Positions 25,276 to 33,392 of a DNA stretch of 33,392 nt are shown here, piece by piece; position 1 is the first letter of the stretch, and the number at the start of each line of letters is the position of its first letter. The stretch is taken from assembly GCA_934359255.1 (NCBI GenBank), contig CAKRLG010000025.1, positions 1-33,392 of the forward strand. Direction: 5' to 3'. The notes under the pieces were generated by a model. That model saw nothing but the letters and a program-made list of their open reading frames with translations, made no database searches and was not told the DNA's origin. The position numbers and the translations under genes were made by a program. Source of the stretch: an uncultured Ruminococcus sp. (GTDB taxonomy: Bacteria > Bacillota > Clostridia > Lachnospirales > Lachnospiraceae).

Positions 25276-26385
25276 ATGAAATTAATCTGTGCCAAAAACG
25301 AATTATTAAAGAGCGTCAACATTTCACTGAAGGCGGTTTCTTCTAAAACAACCATGCCCATTCTAGAATGTATTCTGATTGATGCTTCTGCAACAGAAAT
25401 CACGTTTACCTCTAATGATATGGAACTGGGTATTGAAACAAAAGTGAAAGGTATCATTGAAGAAAAAGGTATTGTTGCTCTTGATGCAAAACTTTTTTCT
25501 GATATCATCCGTAAACTTCCGGACAGTGATGTCTGCATTCAAACAGATACTAACCTGAATACAACGATTACCTGTGAAAAAGCAAAATTCACAATTCCAG
25601 GAAAATCCGGAGATGATTTTGCTTATCTGCCAGTTATTGAGCGCAGTGAAGGTATTGAAATCTCGCAATTCACCTTAAAGGAAGTGATTCGTCAGACAAT
25701 ATTCTCAATTGCAGCAAATGAAAATAACAAACTGATGACCGGTGAACTCTTTGAAATGAAAGAAAATATATTGAAAGTAGTTTCACTGGACGGTCACCGG
25801 ATCGCCATTCGTAAAATTGAACTGAAAGATAATTACCCTGCAAGAAAGGTTGTCGTTCCCGGAAAGACATTAAATGAAATCAGTAAAATTCTTTCGGGTG
25901 AAGTAGAAGATCAGGTAAAGATTTTCTTTACAGATAATCATATTGTTTTTGAATTTGATGATACAGTAGTGGTTTCCCGACTGATCGAAGGAGAATATTT
26001 CCGGATCGACCAGATGCTTTCCAGCGATTATGAGACAAAAGTGAAGATTAACAAACGGGAATTCCTCGATTGTATCGATCGTGCCACACTTTTTGTAAAA
26101 GAAGGTGACAAAAAACCAATTATTATTACGATTGATGATACCGGTATGCAGCTGAACATCAATTCCCAGATGGGTTCCATGAATGAAGAAATCGATATCG
26201 ATAAAGAAGGAAAAGATATTATGATCGGATTCAACCCGAAGTTTCTAATCGACGCGCTGAAAGTAATCGATGATGAAGAAATTTCTATTTATCTGGTCAA
26301 TCCAAAGGCTCCTTGTTTCATCAAAAACGAAGAAGAATCCTATATTTATCTGATTCTTCCGGTGAATTTTAATACCGCACGGTAA
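25276..26385 (+). CDS. dnaN: DNA polymerase III beta sliding clamp
   Basis: A 369-residue clamp, typical length, which dimerises around DNA and tethers polymerase III and repair factors. The N-terminus MKLICAKNELLKSVNISLKAVSSKTTMPILE is typical, DGHRIAIRKIEL lies mid-protein, and the C-terminus ends YLILPVNFNTAR near the protein-binding cleft. The ribosome-binding region AAGGAAGGAAG is a little far (about 11 bases) from the ATG. It follows dnaA by 273 bases and rlbA starts 14 bases later. Confidence 0.98.
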   Translation: MKLICAKNELLKSVNISLKAVSSKTTMPILECILIDASATEITFTSNDMELGIETKVKGIIEEKGIVALDAKLFSDIIRKLPDSDVCIQTDTNLNTTITCEKAKFTIPGKSGDDFAYLPVIERSEGIEISQFTLKEVIRQTIFSIAANENNKLMTGELFEMKENILKVVSLDGHRIAIRKIELKDNYPARKVVVPGKTLNEISKILSGEVEDQVKIFFTDNHIVFEFDDTVVVSRLIEGEYFRIDQMLSSDYETKVKINKREFLDCIDRATLFVKEGDKKPIIITIDDTGMQLNINSQMGSMNEEIDIDKEGKDIMIGFNPKFLIDALKVIDDEEISIYLVNPKAPCFIKNEEESYIYLILPVNFNTAR

Positions 26386-26399
26386 GAAAGTGAGAAAAA

Positions 26400-26609
26400 A
26401 TGGAAATAATTAAACTGAGAGACGAATATATCAAACTCGGACAGGCGCTGAAAGCTGCGAACCTGGTGGAAGACGGCGTGGAAGCCAAACTGGTGATCCA
26501 GGATGGTTTAGTAAAGGTAAACAACGAGGTTGACATAAGACGAGGTCGAAAATTATACGACGGAGATGTGGTTTCTTTTGACGGACAGGAACTACGGATT
26601 GAAAAATAA
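26400..26609 (+). CDS. rlbA: S4-domain RNA-binding protein RlbA (YaaA)
   Basis: A 69-residue protein made almost wholly of one S4 domain: IKLGQALKAANLVEDGVEAKLVIQDGLVKVNNEVDIRRGRKLYDGDVV. The family sits between dnaN and recF in Firmicutes and is thought to act in ribosome biogenesis. The neighbours 14 bases and 5 bases away point to a shared transcript. Confidence 0.93.
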   Translation: MEIIKLRDEYIKLGQALKAANLVEDGVEAKLVIQDGLVKVNNEVDIRRGRKLYDGDVVSFDGQELRIEK

Positions 26610-26614
26610 AAAGT

Positions 26615-27694
26615 ATGTACATTGAATCGTTGGAATTGAAAAATTTTCGAAATTATGAGGAACTGTCTATCGTTCTGGATCCGGGAACGAATATTCTTTA
26701 CGGAGATAATGCTCAGGGAAAGACAAACGTGCTTGAGGCTGTTTATCTTTGCGGAACCACAAAATCTCATCGTGGAAGTAAGGATAAAGAGATGATCCGG
26801 TTTGAACAGGACGAGTCACATATCCGGATGATGGTAAAGAAGGATGGCGTATCTCATAAGATCGATATGCATCTGAAAAAAAATAAGGCCAAAGGCATCG
26901 CCATCGATGGGATTCCGATCAGGAAGGCAGCAGAACTTTTCGGTATCGTGAATCTTGTGGCGTTCTCTCCGGAAGACCTGAATATCATCAAAAATGGGCC
27001 TTCCGAGAGGAGAAGATTTATGGATTTGGAACTTTGTCAGTTAAATAAAGTTTACTTACAGGAGCTGACGAGTTATAATAAGGTGTTAAATCAGCGAAAT
27101 AAGCTGTTAAAAGACATCAGTTTTCAGCCCGGATTGACGGAAACGCTGGATGTGTGGGATATGCAGCTGGTTTCTTACGGGAAGAAGATCATTTCTCTGA
27201 GAAGGCAGTTTATGGAAGAACTGGGAGAGATCATCCGGCAGATCCACAGCAACCTGACCGGGAAGAAAGAAGAGATCCGGCTGTTGTATGAACCGGATGT
27301 GGAAGAGAAAGTATTTGAAGAAAAACTGCAGAGTGCGAGAGAAAAAGATCTTCGTTTCCGTGTGACGTCCGTAGGTCCTCACAGAGACGATTTTTGTGTA
27401 CAGACCAACGGAATCGATATTCGAAAGTATGGTTCTCAGGGGCAGCAGCGTACGGCGGCTCTTTCTTTGAAAATGTCAGAAATCTATCTGGTGGAAAAGG
27501 TGACGAAGGATCATCCGGTTCTTCTTCTGGACGATGTGTTGTCGGAACTTGACAGCAGCAGGCAGAATTATCTGCTGCAGAGCATTCACAATATCCAGAC
27601 GGTGATCACATGTACCGGTCTGGATGAACTGATCGAGAATAATTTTTCGATTGACAGAGTGTTTCGGGTGACCGAAGGAAAAATTGATTTTTAA
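26615..27694 (+). CDS. recF: DNA replication and repair protein RecF
   Basis: A 359-residue SMC-like ATPase that helps load RecA at gaps. Walker A GDNAQGKT is at 30-37 (ILYGDNAQGKTNVLEAVYL), the ABC-type signature GSQGQQRTAALSLK is near 271-284 and Walker B PVLLLDDVLSELDSSR follows. The start is 5 bases after rlbA with no clear ribosome-binding site of its own, so it is probably translated by coupling. gyrB begins 22 bases downstream. Confidence 0.97.
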   Translation: MYIESLELKNFRNYEELSIVLDPGTNILYGDNAQGKTNVLEAVYLCGTTKSHRGSKDKEMIRFEQDESHIRMMVKKDGVSHKIDMHLKKNKAKGIAIDGIPIRKAAELFGIVNLVAFSPEDLNIIKNGPSERRRFMDLELCQLNKVYLQELTSYNKVLNQRNKLLKDISFQPGLTETLDVWDMQLVSYGKKIISLRRQFMEELGEIIRQIHSNLTGKKEEIRLLYEPDVEEKVFEEKLQSAREKDLRFRVTSVGPHRDDFCVQTNGIDIRKYGSQGQQRTAALSLKMSEIYLVEKVTKDHPVLLLDDVLSELDSSRQNYLLQSIHNIQTVITCTGLDELIENNFSIDRVFRVTEGKIDF

Positions 27695-27698
27695 ATAA

Positions 27699-29630
<1,932 letters not shown>

Positions 29631-29650
29631 TCCAAAGGATGAAAAAAGAT

Positions 29651-29692
29651 AACTGTTCAGCAAGAAATATTACGTGCAGGTAATGAACAGTT
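29651..29692 (+). other. inverted repeat between gyrB and gyrA
   Basis: AACTGTTCA (29651-29659) and TGAACAGTT (29684-29692) pair perfectly over 9 bases around a 24-base loop in the 79-base gap. There is no T-run, and the right arm ends 17 bases before gyrA. It could tune gyrA expression or bind a regulator. Confidence 0.45.
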
Positions 29693-29709
29693 ACGAATAG
29701 GAGAAAAAG

Positions 29710-32214
29710 ATGGAAGACAATATTTTTGACAAGGTTCATGAGGTGGACCTGAAAAAGACAATGGAAGAATCGTATATCGATTATGCCATGAGTGTCATCG
29801 CATCCCGTGCGCTGCCGGATGTCAGAGACGGATTAAAGCCGGTACAGCGAAGAGTGCTGTTCTCTATGATCGAACTGAACAACGGTCCGGATAAACCACA
29901 CAGAAAATGTGCACGTATCGTTGGTGATACCATGGGTAAATATCACCCACACGGTGACAGTTCTATCTATGGAGCCCTGGTTAATATGGCACAGGACTGG
30001 TCCACCCGTTACCCACTGGTTGACGGCCATGGAAACTTCGGTTCTGTGGATGGAGACGGCGCGGCTGCCATGCGATATACCGAGGCACGTCTGAGCAAAA
30101 TTTCCATGGAGATGCTTGCGGATATCAATAAAAATACCGTGGATTTTGCTCCGAACTTTGATGAGACAGAAAAAGAGCCGACGGTACTTCCGGCCCGTTA
30201 TCCGAATCTTCTGGTAAACGGTACCTCCGGAATCGCGGTAGGTATGGCGACCAACATTCCGCCACATAACTTAAAAGAGATTATTGCTGCGGTGGTGAAG
30301 ATCATTGATAATATCGTGGAAGAAAACCGGGATACCGAGATCGAAGAGATCTTAAAGATTGTAAAAGGACCGGACTTTCCAACCGGAGCAACGATCCTTG
30401 GAACCAGAGGTATCGAGGAAGCGTACCGGACAGGCCGCGGCAAGATCCGTGTCCGTGCAGTGTCGAATATTGAGACATTACCAAACGGAAAGAGCCAGAT
30501 TATTGTTACAGAACTTCCGTATCTGGTCAACAAAGCCAGACTGATCGAAAAAATCGCAGATCTGGTAAAAGAGAAGAAAATCGACGGTATCACGGCATTA
30601 AACGACCACTCGAGCAGAGAGGGTATGCGTATCTGCATTGAACTGCGAAGAGATGTCAATGCAAACGTGCTGTTGAATAAACTGTATAAACATACCCAGT
30701 TACAGGATACCTTCGGCGTGATCATGCTGGCGCTGGTCAACAACCAGCCGAAAGTCATGAACCTGATGGAGATCCTGAAACATTATCTGGCTCATCAGGA
30801 AGAGGTTGTGACCAGAAGAACCCAGTACGATCTGAACAAAGCAAGAGAACGTGCCCATATCCTGGAAGGACTCTTAAAAGCACTCGATAACATCGATGAA
30901 GTCATCCGTATCATCCGTGGTTCGGAAAACACCCAGGTGGCAAAAGCAAGATTGATGGAACGCTTTACACTTTCCGATGCACAGGCACAGGCAATCGTAG
31001 ATATGCGTTTGCGTACACTGACCGGTCTGGAAAGAGAGAAGCTGGAAGCAGAATACAAAGAACTGATGGATCGTATTCGCAGACTGGAAGCCATCCTGGC
31101 AGACAGAAATCTGCTGCTTCGCGTGATCCGTGAGGAGATCCTTGCCATCAGTGAAAAATACGGCGACGAGAGAAAGACAGCCATCGGATTTGACGAGTTC
31201 GATATTTCCATGGAGGATATGATCCCGAATGAAAATACAGTCATTACCATGACGAAACTGGGTTATATCAAACGAATGACAGTAGACAACTTCCGTAGCC
31301 AGAATCGTGGTGGTAAGGGTATCAAGGGCATGCAGACCATCGAGGATGATTATATCGATGAACTGTTGATGACGACGACCCATCATTATCTGATGTTCTT
31401 TACCAACATGGGTAAAGTGTACCGCCTGAAAGCATATGAGATTCCGGAAGCAGGAAGAACTGCCCGCGGTACGGCGATCATCAACCTGTTACAGTTACAG
31501 GCAGGCGAGAAAATCACAGCGGTTCTGTCCCTGAAAGATTACAGACAGGGTCAGTACCTGTTCATGGCAACAAAGAGTGGTATCGTGAAGAAAACACCGA
31601 TTCAGGATTATGCAAATGTGAGAAAGACCGGACTTGCGGCCATCTCTCTGAAAGATGACGATGAACTGATTGAAGTAAAATTCACAGATAATAAGAAAGA
31701 TATCATTCTGGTAACCAAATACGGTCAGTGTATCCGTTTTAAAGATACGGATGTCAGAAGTACCGGAAGAGTATCCATGGGTGTTCGCGGTATCAATCTC
31801 GGAGATGGGGATGAAATCATCGGCATGCAGTTGTGCTCTCAGGGTGATTACCTTCTGATCGCATCGGAAAAAGGTATGGGTAAACGTACCTCCATGAGCG
31901 AATTCTCCGTACAGAATCGTGGCGGAAAAGGTGTGAAATGCTATAAGATCACTGAAAAGACCGGTAATGTGGTAGGGGTAAAGGCAGTCAATGATGACAA
32001 TGAAGTGATGATGATCACCACGGAAGGAATCATTATCCGGATTGCCTGCTCCGATATCTCAATTCTGGGAAGAATCACATCCGGTGTCAAACTGATGAAC
32101 CTGGATGAGAAAGTTTCTGTTGCAAGTATCGCAAAAGTAAGAGAAAAAGAGGATAAGACAGAAGGAAACGAACAGGAAGAAGCAGAAGAGGAAAATATGG
32201 AGTCTGAAGAATGA
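29710..32214 (+). CDS. gyrA: DNA gyrase subunit A
   Basis: An 834-residue DNA-cleaving subunit of gyrase. Catalytic Tyr123 is in [10 protein letters not shown]. The quinolone region reads [15 protein letters not shown], with Ser84 (Escherichia coli Ser83) but Gly88 where Escherichia coli has Asp87. The C-terminal beta-pinwheel starts near residue 500; it carries a GyrA box QNRGGKG (531-537) and a second similar motif at 735-741. The tail after 800 is acidic ([12 protein letters not shown]). The stop overlaps the next gene by 4 bases (ATGA). Confidence 0.98.
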   Translation: MEDNIFDKVHEVDLKKTMEESYIDYAMSVIASRALPDVRDGLKPVQRRVLFSMIELNNGPDKPHRKCARIVGDTMGKYHPHGDSSIYGALVNMAQDWSTRYPLVDGHGNFGSVDGDGAAAMRYTEARLSKISMEMLADINKNTVDFAPNFDETEKEPTVLPARYPNLLVNGTSGIAVGMATNIPPHNLKEIIAAVVKIIDNIVEENRDTEIEEILKIVKGPDFPTGATILGTRGIEEAYRTGRGKIRVRAVSNIETLPNGKSQIIVTELPYLVNKARLIEKIADLVKEKKIDGITALNDHSSREGMRICIELRRDVNANVLLNKLYKHTQLQDTFGVIMLALVNNQPKVMNLMEILKHYLAHQEEVVTRRTQYDLNKARERAHILEGLLKALDNIDEVIRIIRGSENTQVAKARLMERFTLSDAQAQAIVDMRLRTLTGLEREKLEAEYKELMDRIRRLEAILADRNLLLRVIREEILAISEKYGDERKTAIGFDEFDISMEDMIPNENTVITMTKLGYIKRMTVDNFRSQNRGGKGIKGMQTIEDDYIDELLMTTTHHYLMFFTNMGKVYRLKAYEIPEAGRTARGTAIINLLQLQAGEKITAVLSLKDYRQGQYLFMATKSGIVKKTPIQDYANVRKTGLAAISLKDDDELIEVKFTDNKKDIILVTKYGQCIRFKDTDVRSTGRVSMGVRGINLGDGDEIIGMQLCSQGDYLLIASEKGMGKRTSMSEFSVQNRGGKGVKCYKITEKTGNVVGVKAVNDDNEVMMITTEGIIIRIACSDISILGRITSGVKLMNLDEKVSVASIAKVREKEDKTEGNEQEEAEEENMESEE

Positions 32215-32927
32215 AACGAATTCTGTTAATGGTGTTACGGAACCTCTGGTTTGTTCCGTATGGCTGGTTTAAACTGTGCTATACGGCAGCCCATGTAGAA
32301 AAATACACCGAAGAAGAAAGATATCAGGTATTAAAAATGATCGACCGCCGGGCGAATATCGGCGGTCGTATCACCATCGATGCCCATGGAGTGGAAAACA
32401 TCCCGAAGCAGGATGGATTTATGTTTTTTCCAAACCATCAGGGGCTATATGATGTGCTGGCGATACTCGAAGTCTGCCCGCGTCCGTTTTCGGTAGTGAT
32501 GAAAAAAGAAGTGGAGAATGTACCGTTCTTAAAACAAGTCTTTGCCTGTATGAAAGCCATTCCATTAGATCGAAATGATCTGCGTCAGGGAATGCAGGTG
32601 ATCAAACAGGTAGCAGAAGAAGTGAAAGAAGGCCGGAACTATCTGATCTTTGCCGAGGGAACCAGAAGCCGGAAGGGAAATCAGCTTCTGGACTTTAAAG
32701 GCGGAAGCTTCAAAAGTGCAGTTAAAGCCCAGTGTCCTATCGTGCCGGTGGCTCTGATCGATTCGTACAAATCCTTTGATACCAGTTCGATCAAAAAGCT
32801 TACCGTACAGGTACATTTTCTGGAGCCGATCCCGTATGAAGAGTATCAGGGAATGAAGACAACGGAGATTGCAGCGATGGTAAAAGAGAGAATCGAAGGC
32901 ACAATTAAAGAATTTGAAGAAATGTAA
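32211..32927 (+). CDS. lysophosphatidic-acid type acyltransferase (PlsC family)
   Basis: A 238-residue membrane-associated acyltransferase of the PlsC/LPLAT family, probably making phosphatidic acid from lysophosphatidic acid. The HX4D motif is at 76-81 (NHQGLYD), motif II IPLDR at 116-120, motif [11 protein letters not shown] at 146-153 and motif IV VPVAL at 177-181. A hydrophobic N-terminal segment (about 4-24) would hold it to the membrane. The ATG overlaps the gyrA stop by 4 bases, so translation is coupled to gyrA, an unusual pairing of lipid synthesis with gyrase. The exact acyl substrate cannot be read from sequence. Confidence 0.9.
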   Translation: MKRILLMVLRNLWFVPYGWFKLCYTAAHVEKYTEEERYQVLKMIDRRANIGGRITIDAHGVENIPKQDGFMFFPNHQGLYDVLAILEVCPRPFSVVMKKEVENVPFLKQVFACMKAIPLDRNDLRQGMQVIKQVAEEVKEGRNYLIFAEGTRSRKGNQLLDFKGGSFKSAVKAQCPIVPVALIDSYKSFDTSSIKKLTVQVHFLEPIPYEEYQGMKTTEIAAMVKERIEGTIKEFEEM

Positions 32928-32936
32928 AAAATACCG

Positions 32937-32965
32937 TTGACAAATGTAAAATCTTTTAGTATAAT
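32937..32965 (+). promoter_or_regulatory. promoter of tRNA-Ser
   Basis: TTGACA (32937-32942), 17 bases, TATAAT (32960-32965): a perfect consensus, 30 bases before the tRNA. It begins 10 bases after the PlsC-like stop. Confidence 0.9.
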
Positions 32966-32995
32966 CGATTTTGCTCACTGAGTGATCAGTGACGT

Positions 32996-33083
32996 GCAGA
33001 AGTACTCAAGTGGCTGAAGAGGTGCCCCTGCTAAGGGTATAGACGGTTTGCGCCGTGCGAGGGTTCAAATCCCTCCTTCTGCG
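32996..33083 (+). tRNA. tRNA-Ser (anticodon GCT)
   Basis: An 88-base class II tRNA. Acceptor arms GCAGAAG/CTTCTGC pair fully, with discriminator G at 33083. The D-loop contains AAGTGGCTGAA, the anticodon loop is CTGCTAA, giving GCT (reads AGC/AGU), a long variable arm follows (GACGGTTTGCGCCGT region) and the T-loop is GGGTTCAAATCCC. CCA is not encoded. Confidence 0.96.
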
Positions 33084-33089
33084 TTGATG

Positions 33090-33307
33090 AAAAAAGAAAT
33101 GAAAAAAGTTCTTGACATCTAAAAGAACTCGTGATAACATATACGAGTTGTGTCTGACGAAGAGCTGCAAAAAAGAAATGAAAAAAGTTCTTGACAACAG
33201 CTGGTCGGATGTGATAAGATATCAAAGTTGCTGCGAGAGAGAAACAAAAACAACTTCAAAAAAAGTTGAAAAAAGTTCTTGACAGGCAGGAAGCAACATG
33301 ATATAAT
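33090..33307 (+). promoter_or_regulatory. three tandem promoters of an rRNA operon
   Basis: P1: TTGACA 33112-33117 and TAACAT 33135-33140. P2: TTGACA 33191-33196 and TAAGAT 33215-33220. P3: TTGACA 33279-33284 and TATAAT 33302-33307. Spacers are 17, 18 and 17 bases. P1 and P2 share an identical 28-base upstream segment (33090-33117 and 33169-33196); P3 shares the last 17 bases. The A-tracts just upstream of each -35 resemble UP elements. All are perfect at -35, and P3 is perfect at both hexamers. Confidence 0.85.
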
Positions 33308-33392
33308 AGCAAAGTTGTTTGAGACAAACGGCAAAGCGAAAAACGATCTTTGATAACTGAACAGTGAAACACATTCCTCGAAAGTTCTTTTT
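33308..33392 (+). other. leader of an rRNA operon (16S gene beyond the edge)
   Basis: After P3, CGATCTTTGA (33344-33353) followed by TAACTGAACAG resembles the boxA antitermination leader found ahead of 16S genes in Firmicutes. The 16S gene itself is not in the window. Confidence 0.7.

Noticed and set aside
33090..33284. CRISPR-like or other repeat array from the near-identical A-rich blocks
   Set aside because: The blocks end in TTGACA and have matching -10 boxes 17-18 bases later, so they are promoters; repeat spacing also varies.

Overview
The window is the replication-origin neighbourhood of a low-to-mid GC Firmicute, most likely a Lachnospiraceae (Clostridia) gut anaerobe. The evidence is gene order (rpmH-rnpA-yidD-yidC-khpB-mnmE-mnmG-rsmG to the left of dnaA; dnaA-dnaN-rlbA-recF-gyrB-gyrA to the right), strong AGGAGG ribosome-binding sites, family-typical partners (DUF3881 beside serS, DUF4446 beside parB, DUF4340 with a GldG-like ABC system) and a Clostridia-style GyrA and SerS. 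The assignment comes from reading motifs, not from a database search.

Layout. 1-5.0 kb, minus strand: a DUF3881 protein, serS, a DUF4446 membrane protein, parB and parA. 5.26-5.50 kb: three parS sites. 5.7-10.1 kb, plus strand: an alpha/beta hydrolase, then an MBOAT O-acyltransferase and a DHHW-family partner (probable extracytoplasmic glycan acylation). 10.2-15.1 kb, minus strand: a four-gene operon with a GldA-like ATPase, an ABC-2 permease, a GldG-like protein and a DUF4340 protein. 15.1-16.0 kb: a non-coding stretch holding an unusual structured repeat (37-bp perfect inverted repeat plus a direct repeat). 16.0-23.1 kb, minus strand: rsmG, mnmG, mnmE, khpB, yidC, yidD, rnpA, rpmH. 23.28-25.25 kb: a bipartite oriC flanking dnaA, with DnaA-box clusters and a candidate DnaA-trio unwinding element. 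25.3-32.9 kb, plus strand: dnaN, rlbA, recF, gyrB, gyrA and a PlsC-like acyltransferase. 33.0-33.4 kb: tRNA-Ser(GCT) followed by three tandem rRNA promoters and the leader of an rRNA operon whose 16S gene lies beyond the right edge.

How it fits together. Genes left of oriC are on the minus strand and genes right of it on the plus strand, so nearly all are co-directional with the replication fork. The exception is the 5.7-10.1 kb block, which faces the fork. The parABS module supplies origin segregation. MnmE/MnmG/RsmG, RnpA and tRNA-Ser/rrn form a translation and RNA-modification cluster. YidC/YidD/KhpB serve membrane-protein insertion and RNA binding. In many Firmicutes parAB follows rsmG directly; here about 10.9 kb of envelope genes and the structured repeat separate them, which makes this the accessory part of an otherwise conserved region. 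I found no phage, transposase, CRISPR array or defence gene. The least explained item is the repeat at 15.21-15.42 kb.
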